In this document: piece after piece, positions 1 to 8,156 of the stretch | How positions within the stretch are numbered: the first letter of the stretch is position 1 | Layout of the letters: every line of letters starts with the position of its first letter | Origin: a virus | Direction: 5' to 3' (one strand) | DNA: 28,040 nt | IMG/VR virus record: IMGVR_UViG_3300003791_000063 | Location: 1 to 28,040 of that record | Translations under genes and position numbers: made by a program | The notes under the pieces: generated by a model | The model's input: the letters and a program-made list of their open reading frames with translations, nothing else | Database searches by the model: none | Told to the model about the DNA's origin: nothing

Positions 1-90
1 GGCCTGCGGAACCTGTCTGCTCAAGTCGGCCTGATTCTGGACAGGCTCTGGACGGATGAAAATCTATGGCAGCCCTTCAAAACGACGTGA
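1..90 (+). CDS. Possible C-terminus of an upstream gene (partial)
   Basis: The first reading frame is open from base 1 to a TGA at 88-90, giving 29 residues that end in WQPFKTT. Its codons favour C or G in the third position, more so than the alternative frame that closes with TGA at 57-59. It would overlap the next gene by 25 bases, as other late genes here overlap. Too little is present to name it. In related phages a holin or a small DNA-packaging gene often lies just before the terminase, but nothing in these residues proves that. Confidence 0.3.
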   Translation, partial: GLRNLSAQVGLILDRLWTDENLWQPFKTT

Positions 91-527
91 AGGCCTTTAT
101 TGTTCAGGCCCTGGCGTGCTTTGACACGCCATCACAGGTGGTTGAAGCAGTCCAGAAAGAATATGGGTTGACGGTTACTCGCCAACAGGTGGAGACGCAC
201 GACCCAACCAAGACGTCAGGCAAAGGCCTGGCAGCCAAGTGGCAAACCCTTTTCCATGACACCCGCAAGCGCTTCCGCGAAGAGACGGCCGAGATCCCGA
301 TCGCCAACCGTGCGTTCCGGCTTCGCGCCATGAATCGCTTCGTGGAGAAGGCTGAGACGATGAAGAACATCGGCTTGGCTATGCAGATCCTGGAGCAGGC
401 CGCGAAGGAGGTCGGCGACGTCTACGTGAATCGCCAACGGAAGGATGAGCCAGACGACGAGCCGGCGATCCCGACCCGAATCCAGGTCGACGTAGTGGAT
501 GCGAGGAAGCCGAATGCCGAGCCTTAA
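66..527 (+). CDS. Terminase small subunit (DUF2280 type)
   Basis: This 153-residue protein should be the DNA-recognition subunit of the packaging motor, binding the phage packaging site and loading the large subunit. The N-terminal 35 residues (NDVKAFIVQALACFDTPSQV and following) look like a helix-turn-helix that recognises DNA, and the remainder is a helical, charged assembly region ending in a disordered acidic tail. This arrangement is what I recall of DUF2280 proteins in Pseudomonas prophages. The next gene, a clear large terminase, starts 14 bases before its stop, which supports the assignment. The ribosome binding site is weak (GGA at 54-56), so expression may depend on coupling to upstream translation. 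Confidence 0.8.
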   Translation: MAALQNDVKAFIVQALACFDTPSQVVEAVQKEYGLTVTRQQVETHDPTKTSGKGLAAKWQTLFHDTRKRFREETAEIPIANRAFRLRAMNRFVEKAETMKNIGLAMQILEQAAKEVGDVYVNRQRKDEPDDEPAIPTRIQVDVVDARKPNAEP

Positions 528-1815
528 CGTTCCGCAGGCTCAGTTCCTCACGCTTCCCCACAAGTTCCGCGCATTCGTTGCTGGCTTCGGCTCAGGGAAG
601 ACCTGGGTTGGATGCTCGGCACTGAGCAAGCACTTCATGGAGTGGCCCGGCGTCAACGCTGGGTACTTTGCACCGACCTACCCGCAGATCAGGGACATCT
701 TCTATCCAACCATGGATGAGGTGGCCTATGACTGGGGGTTGAAGACCAAGATCAACCAGGCGAACCATGAGGTTCACATCTACAGCGGCCGGCAGTACCG
801 CGGTACTGTGATCTGCAGGTCGATGGAGAAGCCTCAGACCATCGTCGGCTTCAAGATCGGCCACGCCCTGGTGGATGAGTTGGACGTGCTGACGTCGATC
901 AAGGCGCAGCAGGCCTGGCGCAAGATCATTGCGCGGATGCGCTACAACCTGCCGGGACTGAAGAACGGGGTGGACGTCACCACGACGCCGGAAGGCTTCA
1001 AGTTCGTGTTCCAGCAGTTCGTGAAGCAGCTGCGCGACAAGCCGGCACTCAAGGAAATGTATGGCCTGGTCCAGGCCAGTACGTTCGACAATGAGCTCAA
1101 CCTGCCGGATGACTACATCCCATCGCTGATGGAGTCGTACCCCGAGCAACTGATTCGCGCGTACCTGAACGGCCAGTTCGTCAACCTGACGTCCGGGTCG
1201 ATCTACCACGCCTACGACCGCAAGCTGAACCAGTGCTTCGACACGGTGCAGCCCGGCGAGCCGTTGTTCATCGGCATGGACTTCAACGTTGGCAAGATGG
1301 CGGCGATTACCCACGTCAAGCGCGAGCAGGGGCTGCCCAGGGCAGTGGATGAGCTCATGGATGGCTACGACACGCCAGACATGATCCGCCGCATCAAGGA
1401 GCGCTACTGGCGCCACAACGGCAACGACTTCGAAAAGACCTGCGAGATCCGAATCTACCCGGACGCCTCTGGCGACTCGCGCAAGTCGGTCAACGCCAGC
1501 ATGACGGACATCGCCATGCTCAAGCAGGCCGGCTTTTCCGTCATCGCGCCCGCGGCTAACCCGCCGGTGAAGGATCGGATCAACGCTATGAACGCCATGT
1601 TCTGCAATGCCCAGGGCGAGCGGCGTTACTTGGTCAACCCGTTCACCTGTCCGACCTACGCCGATGGCCTGGAGCAGCAGATCTGGGCGCCCAATGGCGA
1701 GCCGGACAAGACACAAGGCAACGACCACGCCAACGATGGTGGTGGTTACTTCATTCACCGCGAGTACCCGATCATCAAACCGGTCACCGCTATCAAAATG
1801 GGATACGCCCGATGA
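514..1815 (+). CDS. Terminase large subunit
   Basis: ATP-driven DNA translocase and headful/end nuclease. The start at 514 is preferred to the ATG at 499 because GAGGAAG (503-509) sits just before it; this gives 433 residues, normal for the family. The Walker A motif GFGSGKT lies at residues 24-30. The Walker B core LVDE lies at about 119-122 with the catalytic Glu at 122. In the C-terminal RNase H-like nuclease domain the candidate metal-binding acids are D256 (GMDFNVG), D317 (YPDASGD) and D404 or D408 (GNDHANDG). The gene overlaps the small subunit at its start and the portal gene at its end (ATGA at 1812-1815), indicating translational coupling. Confidence 0.95.
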   Translation: MPSLNVPQAQFLTLPHKFRAFVAGFGSGKTWVGCSALSKHFMEWPGVNAGYFAPTYPQIRDIFYPTMDEVAYDWGLKTKINQANHEVHIYSGRQYRGTVICRSMEKPQTIVGFKIGHALVDELDVLTSIKAQQAWRKIIARMRYNLPGLKNGVDVTTTPEGFKFVFQQFVKQLRDKPALKEMYGLVQASTFDNELNLPDDYIPSLMESYPEQLIRAYLNGQFVNLTSGSIYHAYDRKLNQCFDTVQPGEPLFIGMDFNVGKMAAITHVKREQGLPRAVDELMDGYDTPDMIRRIKERYWRHNGNDFEKTCEIRIYPDASGDSRKSVNASMTDIAMLKQAGFSVIAPAANPPVKDRINAMNAMFCNAQGERRYLVNPFTCPTYADGLEQQIWAPNGEPDKTQGNDHANDGGGYFIHREYPIIKPVTAIKMGYAR

Positions 1816-3230
1816 GCAACGACGTCTCCTTCAAGCGGGCGGACTACCTCGAGGCGCTCGATCGTTGGTCTACAGTGCGCGACGTGTGCGCCGGCCAGCA
1901 CCGGGTTGTCGATCGACTGCCGTACATCAACGCGCACGACAAGTCGCCGGAGAACCAGGATCGCAACAAGGCATACCGCGAACGGGCGGTGTTCAAGAAC
2001 GCCACCGGACACACTCGTAATGGGTTGCTCGGCCTGGCCTTCCACAAAGACCCGACGTTGACGGTACCGAAGAAGCTGGAGTACCTGCAGGACAATGCCA
2101 ACGGCTCCGGCGTGAGCATCTATCAGCACTCGCAGGGCACGCTTGAGAAGGTGCTTGAGGCTGGGCGTCATGGTCTGTACGTCGACTATCACCAGGATGA
2201 CGGTGTCGGTGGCCACTCGGTGATTCTGTCGTACTGCGCCGAGGACATCATCAACTGGCGCACCGGCATGGTGAATGGGCACAGCGTTCTAACCCTGGTG
2301 GTGCTGCGAGAGGCGCCGGAGGTCGAGGACGGCTTTGGCTTCAAGGTGATTGAGCAGTATCGCGAGCTGGCACTTGAGCCTGACGGCTTTGTTTGCCGGG
2401 TCTGGCGCCGGTCTGGTCCTAAAGGCGGCGGTCCTCTGGCCATCGTTGAAGAGTTCAGGCCTGAGGGCATCACTGGACGCCTGAAAGAGATCCCGTTCAC
2501 CTTCGTCGGCGCGCAGAACAACGACCCCAGCATCGACGAATCGCCGCTCTACGACATCGCCATGATCAACCTGGGCCATTACCGGAACAGCGCAGACTAT
2601 GAGGACAGCGTCTTCTGGTGTGGCCAGGCCCAGCCGTGGATCTCCGGCTTGGATGAACAGTGGCGCGACTGGATGGAGAAGAACGGCGTATATGTAGGCT
2701 CCAGGGCACCGATGATGCTACCTGCTGGTGGTGCATTCGGTTACGCGCAGCCACTGCCGAACACGCTGGTCAAGGAGGCGATGGCCGATAAGAACCAGAT
2801 GATGATCGAGCTGGGTGCTCGCATGGTGGTGGCTTCGCTTTCGTCCAAGACGGCGACAGAGGCTCGCGGCGATCAATCAGCATCGACTTCGGTGCTGGCT
2901 GGTTGTGTGGCCAACGTCAGCGAGGCCTATACCCGGGCGATCATGTGGTGCTGCGGCTACATGGGCATTACGGACAAGAAGGTCACCTACCAGATCAACC
3001 AGGAGTTCGTTGAACTGACGGCGGATCCGCAGATGATCACCGCGCTGGTAGGGCTCTGGCAGAACGGAGGGTTCGCGAAGGCTGACCTGCGGGCCTACCT
3101 GCGCAAGCTGGGTCTGATTGCGCCAGAACGCACGGACCTGCAGATCGATGGTGAGCTGCAGGAGCAGGGCGATGGCCTGGGCCTGGATGACGAGGACGCA
3201 CCAAATGGCGGTAAACCAGGCAATCCTTGA
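1812..3230 (+). CDS. Portal protein (DUF4055 family)
   Basis: This 472-residue protein is the expected dodecameric portal ring through which DNA enters and leaves the head. I recognise it as the DUF4055-type portal from its order of segments: an N-terminal stretch on asparagine/arginine-rich helices (YRERAVFKNATGHTRNGLLG), a mixed alpha/beta body with a DYHQDD acidic strand, and a long C-terminal helical section around SSKTATEARGDQSASTS, which fits the portal stem and crown. Position between large terminase and minor head protein is the standard place. It starts inside the terminase stop (ATGA) and its end overlaps the next gene by 26 bases. The last 20 residues are acidic and glycine-rich. 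Confidence 0.88.
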   Translation: MSNDVSFKRADYLEALDRWSTVRDVCAGQHRVVDRLPYINAHDKSPENQDRNKAYRERAVFKNATGHTRNGLLGLAFHKDPTLTVPKKLEYLQDNANGSGVSIYQHSQGTLEKVLEAGRHGLYVDYHQDDGVGGHSVILSYCAEDIINWRTGMVNGHSVLTLVVLREAPEVEDGFGFKVIEQYRELALEPDGFVCRVWRRSGPKGGGPLAIVEEFRPEGITGRLKEIPFTFVGAQNNDPSIDESPLYDIAMINLGHYRNSADYEDSVFWCGQAQPWISGLDEQWRDWMEKNGVYVGSRAPMMLPAGGAFGYAQPLPNTLVKEAMADKNQMMIELGARMVVASLSSKTATEARGDQSASTSVLAGCVANVSEAYTRAIMWCCGYMGITDKKVTYQINQEFVELTADPQMITALVGLWQNGGFAKADLRAYLRKLGLIAPERTDLQIDGELQEQGDGLGLDDEDAPNGGKPGNP

Positions 3231-4290
3231 TGCCACGATCCGGCACGCGGTCTTCCTCGAGCAGTTGAAGGCGGGGGAGGTGGGCAAGTTCGCTCCCTTC
3301 CTCAAGGAGATTGACCGGTCGATCCGGGATCGTCTCACTCAGTCGGACCTGACCGAGTACAACGTCAAGCGGTTAGAGGCGCTGCTGAAGGAGGTCGATA
3401 GCCTGCTGCTGGGTATCTTCGACCGCTACAGCGCGCTGCTGAACCTCGATCTGATCGACATCGCCAACTACGAGGCCGAGTTTGAGGCTACGAGCTTGGT
3501 CAGGTCGGCGCCGGTAGGTGTCTCGCTGGATGTGGTGGCGCCGACGGCAACAGCGATCCGCACAGCGGTGCTGACAAACCCGCTCAGCGTGCGTGGCACC
3601 GGCGGTGGCAAGCTGCTGAAGTCATTCATCAAGGGCTGGACCAGTGCAGAGCTCGACCGGGTCACCGGCACGATTCGGCAGGGCTTCTTCGAAGGGCAGA
3701 CCAACTTCCAGATCATCCGCAACATCCGCGGCACCAAGGCCGCGGGCTACAAGGACGGTATTCTCGCCACCACCAACCGCAATGCCAGCACGGTCGTGCA
3801 TACAGCGATCCAGCATGTGTCGTCTCAGGCGCGCATGGAGGTGGCCAAGGCCAACACGGACATCGTGTCCGAAGTTGAGATGGTCGCCACCCTGGACAGC
3901 AAGACCAGTCAGCAATGCCGGTCGATGGACAAGCGCCGGTTCCCGGTCGACTCCGGGCCCAGGCCGCCGTTTCACCCGAATTGCCGTACCACGTTCGTGC
4001 TGCTGACTAAGCTCAGCGAGATATTCGCCAAGGGTGCCACGCGGGCCGCAGTGGGTGCTGATGGAGTAGGGCAGGTCAGTGCGAGCCTGGATTACTACCA
4101 TTGGCTCCAGCAGCAGCCTGCTTCGTTCCAGGACGTGGCAATCGGGCCGGTGCGGGCCAAGTTGTTTCGCGAGGGTGGCCTGAGCGTCGAGCGCTTCGCG
4201 GAACTGCAGCTTGATCGCAACTTTGCACCGTTGACGTTGGTGCGGATGAAAGGGCTGGAGCCGTTGGCATTCGAACGTGCGGGAATCTGA
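3205..4290 (+). CDS. Phage minor head / head morphogenesis protein (Mu F-like)
   Basis: A 361-residue minor capsid protein that in Mu F/SPP1 gp7 relatives is needed for head assembly and for delivering DNA. The C-terminal hallmark is clear: QCRSMDKRRFP followed by PPFHPNCRTTF, the PPxHPNCR signature of the family. The N-terminal half is helical. The start at 3205 is chosen over the ATG at 3118 because the GAGGA at 3192-3196 is correctly spaced and the upstream residues are arginine/methionine-rich nonsense from overlap with the portal gene. The final approximately 80 residues carry a second short domain (after SASLDYYHWLQ) of unknown role that is common in this subgroup. Confidence 0.88.
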   Translation: MAVNQAILDATIRHAVFLEQLKAGEVGKFAPFLKEIDRSIRDRLTQSDLTEYNVKRLEALLKEVDSLLLGIFDRYSALLNLDLIDIANYEAEFEATSLVRSAPVGVSLDVVAPTATAIRTAVLTNPLSVRGTGGGKLLKSFIKGWTSAELDRVTGTIRQGFFEGQTNFQIIRNIRGTKAAGYKDGILATTNRNASTVVHTAIQHVSSQARMEVAKANTDIVSEVEMVATLDSKTSQQCRSMDKRRFPVDSGPRPPFHPNCRTTFVLLTKLSEIFAKGATRAAVGADGVGQVSASLDYYHWLQQQPASFQDVAIGPVRAKLFREGGLSVERFAELQLDRNFAPLTLVRMKGLEPLAFERAGI

Positions 4291-4323
4291 TATAGGATTT
4301 GTGGCTCATATCAAGGAGCCGTT

Positions 4324-4788
4324 ATGGATCAGGTCATTCAACGGAAAATCGAAGAGGCTTTAAAAGGACTTTTCAGTGCCGTCTCAATGCTACAAGAGGC
4401 CTACCCGGGTAAGCCTTTCACACCTGATGGTCGCCTTGTTGGCGATATCGGCGAAGTCGTTGCCAGCTTGGCTTATGGCTTGACTCTGAATGACGGGCTG
4501 ACCAAGCACCATGACGCCGTCACGGATGATGGGCGGAAAGTGCAAATAAAAACCACCTTCGGCACCAGCCTTACCTTTCCGGTACACCACGTGCCTGATT
4601 ACTACCTCGGTATTCGAATGAATCGAGATGGGACGTTCGAGGAGATCTATAACGGTCCAGGACATCTTATTCAGGCGGAGCTTTCTGGGCGGAAGGCCAC
4701 GAAGACTGGTCTACATGGAGGTCTGATGGTAATGCTCAAGCGAATAAATCAGTTAGTTCCAGAAGCAGATCGAATACCTAAACGCTAA
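4324..4788 (+). CDS. Accessory protein, DUF6998-like, PD-(D/E)XK-like core
   Basis: A 154-residue protein not needed in the basic head module. A helical N-terminus is followed by GDIGEVVASLAYGL (about residues 40-53), HHDA (62-65) and VQIKTT (73-78). The set E44, D64 and Q74-x-K76 fits the active-site layout of restriction-endonuclease-like (PD-(D/E)XK) folds with a Q-x-K variant. I recall similar phage proteins classed as DUF6998, with no proven function. It has a strong AAGGAG site (4313-4318), 33 bases of spacing from the minor head gene and its own terminator downstream, so it looks like an inserted cassette. A nuclease function is inference; it may be an inactive nucleic-acid-binding member. 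Confidence 0.6.
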   Translation: MDQVIQRKIEEALKGLFSAVSMLQEAYPGKPFTPDGRLVGDIGEVVASLAYGLTLNDGLTKHHDAVTDDGRKVQIKTTFGTSLTFPVHHVPDYYLGIRMNRDGTFEEIYNGPGHLIQAELSGRKATKTGLHGGLMVMLKRINQLVPEADRIPKR

Positions 4789-4799
4789 ATCAAATCGAA

Positions 4800-4823
4800 C
4801 CCGGCCATGTGCCGGGTTTTTTT
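4800..4823 (+). terminator. Intrinsic terminator after the accessory gene
   Basis: CCCGGC (4800-4805), loop CATGT, GCCGGG (4811-4816), then seven T. It lies 11 bases after the accessory stop codon and before the scaffold-like gene, inside the late operon. Confidence 0.88.
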
Positions 4824-4866
4824 ATGCCTGCAAAGCGGGCAGCACATACCCAAGGGGTGCATCAAC

Positions 4867-5595
4867 GTGGCAGAAGAAAACGAAATCGACCTGGAAAACC
4901 CGGCAATCAAGGCCGCTATCGCGACTGCCGTTGAAGCATCCGTTTCCGGGCTGAAAACCAAAAACACCGAACTGCTGAGCAAGCTGAAGGAAACCTCTGG
5001 CAAGCTCAGCCAGTTCGAGACCCAGTTTGAAGGCATCGATATCGACGCCGTCAAAGGCTTGCTCAGCCGGGCTGGCCAAGACGAAGAAACAAAGCTGCTG
5101 ACTGAGGGCAAGGTGGATGAGGTCTTCAATCGCCGTACCGAGCGCCTGCGTGGTGACTACGACAAGCAGTTGAAGATAGTCACTGCGCGAGCTGAGAAGG
5201 CTGAGGCGTTCGCCGCCAAGTTCCAGGGCAAGGTCCTGGGCGACTCGGTGCGCGGTGCAGCACTGAAAGCCGGTGCACTGCCAGAAGCAACCGACGACAT
5301 CATCCTGCGCGCCAAAGGCGTGTTCTCGCTGAACGAAGAGGGCGAAGCGGTTGCCGTTGATGAGTCTGGTCAGGTCATCCTCGGCAAAGACGGCAAGACC
5401 CCTCTGACGCCGCTCGAGTGGGCGGAATCTCTGCGCGAAAGCGCACCTCACCTGTGGCCAAGGGCTTCAGGCACACAAGCCCCGGGCGGGGGTAGCGGCC
5501 AGGCTGCATTCAAGCGCTCCGAAATGACTGCCGAGCAGAAGCGCGACTACCAGCGCAAGCACGGCCAAACCGCATTCCTGCAATTGCCCAAGTAA
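4867..5595 (+). CDS. Putative capsid scaffolding protein
   Basis: This 242-residue protein directly precedes the major capsid gene, the usual scaffold position. It begins with an acidic segment, then a long coiled-coil stretch (about residues 25-120, rich in K, E, L, A) and ends in a basic, glutamine/lysine-rich tail (EMTAEQKRDYQRKHGQ), a layout like GP20-type scaffolds where the basic tail binds the capsid subunit. The GTG at 4867 is taken as the start: AAGGGG at 4852-4857 is nine bases upstream, whereas the in-frame ATG at 4807 falls in the terminator loop. I see no protease motif. The scaffold role is inferred from position and composition. Confidence 0.65.
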   Translation: MAEENEIDLENPAIKAAIATAVEASVSGLKTKNTELLSKLKETSGKLSQFETQFEGIDIDAVKGLLSRAGQDEETKLLTEGKVDEVFNRRTERLRGDYDKQLKIVTARAEKAEAFAAKFQGKVLGDSVRGAALKAGALPEATDDIILRAKGVFSLNEEGEAVAVDESGQVILGKDGKTPLTPLEWAESLRESAPHLWPRASGTQAPGGGSGQAAFKRSEMTAEQKRDYQRKHGQTAFLQLPK

Positions 5596-5607
5596 GGGGA
5601 TTCACCC

Positions 5608-6570
5608 ATGGCAACGACTGTTAATAGCGACCTGATCATCTACAACGATGAGGCGCAAACCGCATACCTGGAGCGTGTCCAGGACAACCTGGATGTGTTC
5701 AACGCATCGTCCAATGGTGCGATCGTGCTCGACAACGAGCTGATTGAAGGCGATTTCCGTAAGCGTGCCTTCTACAAGATCGGTGGTTCGTTGGAGCATC
5801 GCGATGTCAACTCCACCAGTAAGGTGACCGCGAAGAAGATCGGCGCCGGCGAGGCTGTTGGCGTCAAGGCTCCGTGGAAATATGGCCCGTACCAGACCAC
5901 CGAAGAGTTGTTCAAGCGCCGCGGCCGTCCGGTAGACGAGTTCTCCCAAATCATCGGTGCCGATGTTGCTGATGCCACTCTGGAAGGCTTCATCCAGTAC
6001 GCCACCGCGGCTCTGCGTGCCGCCATCGGCTCCAACGCCGGCATGGTGGTCACTGCCAATATCGAAACCGATGGCAAGAAGACTCTGACCCGTGGCATGC
6101 GCAAGTTCGGTGACAAGTTCGGCCGTATCGCCCTGTGGGTCATGCACTCCAGCGCCTACTTCGACATTGTCGACGAGGCCATCACCAACAAGATCTACGA
6201 GGAAGCTGGCGTCGTCATCTATGGCGGTCTGCCGGGCACTCTCGGCAAGCCGGTACTGGTGACCGACACCGCGCCGGCCGACGTGATCTTCGGTCTGCTG
6301 CCCAATGCGGTGGTGATCACCGAGTCCCAGGCCCCAGGCTTCCGCTCCTACACCGTCGACGACGAGGAGAACCTGGCTATCGGTTACCGCGCCGAAGGTA
6401 CCGTCAACATCGACGTGTTGGGCTACAGCTGGAAGGACGCAGTCGGTGGCTCGAACCCAACGCTGGCTGCGGTCGGCTCTGCGGCCAACTGGATCAAGCA
6501 TGCCGGCAGCGACAAGGTCACTGCCGGCGTGATGATCACCCTGACCACCACGCCACCAGCTGGCGGCTGA
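5608..6570 (+). CDS. Major capsid protein (Gp13-like)
   Basis: A 320-residue head shell protein. The N-terminus (MATTVNSDLIIYNDEAQTAY) and the segments GPYQTTEELFKRRGRPVDEF and MRKFGDKFGRIALWVMHSSAY are typical of the phage coat family I know as major capsid protein Gp13-like, which has the HK97 fold. No N-terminal delta domain or upstream protease is seen, so assembly probably relies on the separate scaffold gene. AAGGGGA (5594-5600) is an excellent binding site for a highly expressed gene. The last 35 residues (NWIKHAGSDKVTAGV onward) are rich in T and end in PPAGG, possibly a surface-exposed tail. Confidence 0.92.
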   Translation: MATTVNSDLIIYNDEAQTAYLERVQDNLDVFNASSNGAIVLDNELIEGDFRKRAFYKIGGSLEHRDVNSTSKVTAKKIGAGEAVGVKAPWKYGPYQTTEELFKRRGRPVDEFSQIIGADVADATLEGFIQYATAALRAAIGSNAGMVVTANIETDGKKTLTRGMRKFGDKFGRIALWVMHSSAYFDIVDEAITNKIYEEAGVVIYGGLPGTLGKPVLVTDTAPADVIFGLLPNAVVITESQAPGFRSYTVDDEENLAIGYRAEGTVNIDVLGYSWKDAVGGSNPTLAAVGSAANWIKHAGSDKVTAGVMITLTTTPPAGG

Positions 6571-6615
6571 TACTGGCCCTGACAGCGGCCAGCGATGGCC
6601 GCTATGGAGACTTTT

Positions 6616-7209
6616 ATGGAACTGGTTTACTCCACTCAGAATTCGGACTTCGACCCGGAAAAGCGGTACCGCAATCCAGCTCACTTTGATCGACCCGAGG
6701 CGGGTGTGACCCATGCAGTCGTGATTGGTGATTGGCCGAAGGTGGTCGATGCTTATGAGGCGTTGGGCGTCGAGGTCTCGGTGATGAAGCCTTTGATCAG
6801 CCAGTCGGTTGATTCGGGCGGCGCCGACATCATTGCCGGTCTGGAGCAGGAGAACGACAACCTCCGTACCGAGCGCGCCGGAATCCTGCGACTGATCGAA
6901 GCTGCTGAAGACAAGTCGACCCTGGAACGCCCAGGTGATGGCGAGCTGCCGATCCGGCTGTTCAACGCGCTGAAGGCCATTCACGAAGGTGTCGTCTCCC
7001 TCAAGGGCGAGCGCGACAACCTGGTGGGCGAGGCTGAATCGCTCCGCGCCGAAGTCGCACGCCTCAAGGCGGCAGTAGATCAGCCGGGTGACAGCGCCGA
7101 GAAGATCGCCGGCCTCAAAGCGCAGCTCGATGCGGCTGGAGTGCAATACCGGGCGAATGCTTCGGTAGAATCGCTGGAAAAGGCGGTTGCTGATCTGCAA
7201 AAGGCGTAA
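6616..7209 (+). CDS. Coiled-coil protein with C-terminal HeH/LEM-like motif
   Basis: A 197-residue protein between capsid and connector genes. The start at 6616 is chosen because TGGAGA (6605-6610) is well spaced; ATGs at 6595 and 6604 lack a good site. The N-terminal 60 residues are a compact domain of unknown type (VYSTQNSDFDPEKRYRN...). Residues about 70-165 form a coiled coil. The last 35 residues (LKAQLDAAGVQYRANASVES, then LEKAVADLQKA) resemble the HeH/LEM helix-extended-loop-helix motif often found at the ends of phage head-tail region proteins. Function is unknown; head decoration or head-tail joining is plausible from position only. Confidence 0.72.
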   Translation: MELVYSTQNSDFDPEKRYRNPAHFDRPEAGVTHAVVIGDWPKVVDAYEALGVEVSVMKPLISQSVDSGGADIIAGLEQENDNLRTERAGILRLIEAAEDKSTLERPGDGELPIRLFNALKAIHEGVVSLKGERDNLVGEAESLRAEVARLKAAVDQPGDSAEKIAGLKAQLDAAGVQYRANASVESLEKAVADLQKA

Positions 7210-7265
7210 CAACTTGGGCGCTTGGAAACCGGTGCCCGATCCCCAAACACACAGCGAGCTGATTC

Positions 7266-7769
7266 ATGACACTCATCATCGAGGACGGTACCGGTAAGCC
7301 TGACGCCGAAAGCTACGCCTCCGCCGAGGACCTGGCCATGTACGCCGTGAAGTTCGGCGTGACCATTCCTGCGGAAGCGCCAGCACAGGAAGCGCTGCTG
7401 CGTAGGGCTGCCTTGGCGATGGATGGCATGACCTGGAAGGGCCGCAAGATGGATAGCGACCAGGCGCTGGCCTGGCCGCGGCGTGGCGTTGAGCTTGATT
7501 GCGAGATCAAGCCCGACAACTACCTGCCGGCGCGCATCCAGTACGGCCAGATGGCCCTGGCTGCCGAGATCCATACCGACGACATAGACCCGATCGAGAA
7601 GCGCAAAGGTGCGGTCACCCGGGAACGGGTTGAAGGCGCGGTTGATCGCGAGTATGCGACGATCCCCAACACCAGCGGTCGACTGTTGCCGGCAGCACCA
7701 GATCGGCCGAGCGCTACGCAGTTTGCCGACTACCTACAGAAGCGCGGGCTGTTCGCGGTGCGTGCATAA
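7266..7769 (+). CDS. Head-tail connector, DnaT-like family protein
   Basis: A 167-residue protein of the type routinely annotated as a DnaT-like ssDNA-binding protein in phage genomes (MTLIIEDGTGKPDAESYASA, then WPRRGVELD). Despite the name, its fixed place directly after the capsid and before the head-closure genes makes a head-tail connector role (gp6-like adaptor on the portal) more likely. A helical body (residues 18-60 and 85-105) fits adaptor proteins. The binding site is weak (GAGCT at 7256-7260) and the 56-base gap before it holds no other recognisable signal. Residues 135-167 are loop-rich and may be the portal-docking tail. Confidence 0.7.
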   Translation: MTLIIEDGTGKPDAESYASAEDLAMYAVKFGVTIPAEAPAQEALLRRAALAMDGMTWKGRKMDSDQALAWPRRGVELDCEIKPDNYLPARIQYGQMALAAEIHTDDIDPIEKRKGAVTRERVEGAVDREYATIPNTSGRLLPAAPDRPSATQFADYLQKRGLFAVRA

Positions 7770-7784
7770 TGAAACGGAGCCCTC

Positions 7785-8156
7785 ATGGCCACCTTCTACG
7801 ACGAAATGGCCGTGATGGCTCTGGAGATGATCACAGAGTTCGGCCAACCTGTGCTCATCCGCGACATCAAGCCCGGTGAGTACGATCCGGGCACTGGAAC
7901 AGCAGGGCCTGACACCGTTACCGAGCAAACCGCAAAAGGCATCCTGCTCGACTTCACCGGTCAGGAGTTCCAGGCCAACAGCCTGATCAAGGTCGGGGAC
8001 AAGAAGCTCAAGATCGCAGCCCGCGGGCTTGAGTGGGCGCCGGGCCTGCTGAACAAGGTCGTTGTCCAGGGCCGCACCTGGACAATCATCCCACCGCTGA
8101 AGGAGATCAACCCGGCCGGCACACCCATCCTGTACGAGCTGCAGGTGAGATCGTGA
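7785..8156 (+). CDS. Head closure / head-tail joining protein
   Basis: A 123-residue, mostly beta-strand protein (GQPVLIRDIKPGEYDPGTG, later KIAARGLEW and GRTWTIIPPLKEINPAGTPI). The composition and size fit the SPP1 gp16/lambda FII-like head-closure ring, and it lies between the connector and the HK97 gp10-like gene as expected. GGAG at 7776-7779 serves the start. Its TGA overlaps the GTG start of the next gene at 8153-8156, which implies coupled translation and matched dosage of two stacked neck rings. The assignment comes from position and pattern rather than a specific motif. Confidence 0.72.
   Translation: MATFYDEMAVMALEMITEFGQPVLIRDIKPGEYDPGTGTAGPDTVTEQTAKGILLDFTGQEFQANSLIKVGDKKLKIAARGLEWAPGLLNKVVVQGRTWTIIPPLKEINPAGTPILYELQVRS

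Noticed and set aside
592-1758. 388-codon minus-strand frame opposite the large terminase
   Set aside because: Shadow of a well-supported terminase; unnatural composition with many V, D, H and R.
4261-4323. Promoter directly before the accessory gene at 4324
   Set aside because: TATAGG and TTGGCA are present but wrongly spaced (21 bases); not strong enough to list.
5602-7212. Long open frame of 536 codons on the minus strand
   Set aside because: It is the mirror of the capsid and following gene in GC-rich DNA, has low-complexity Val/Asp/Leu-rich residues and no ribosome site; the plus-strand genes are certain.
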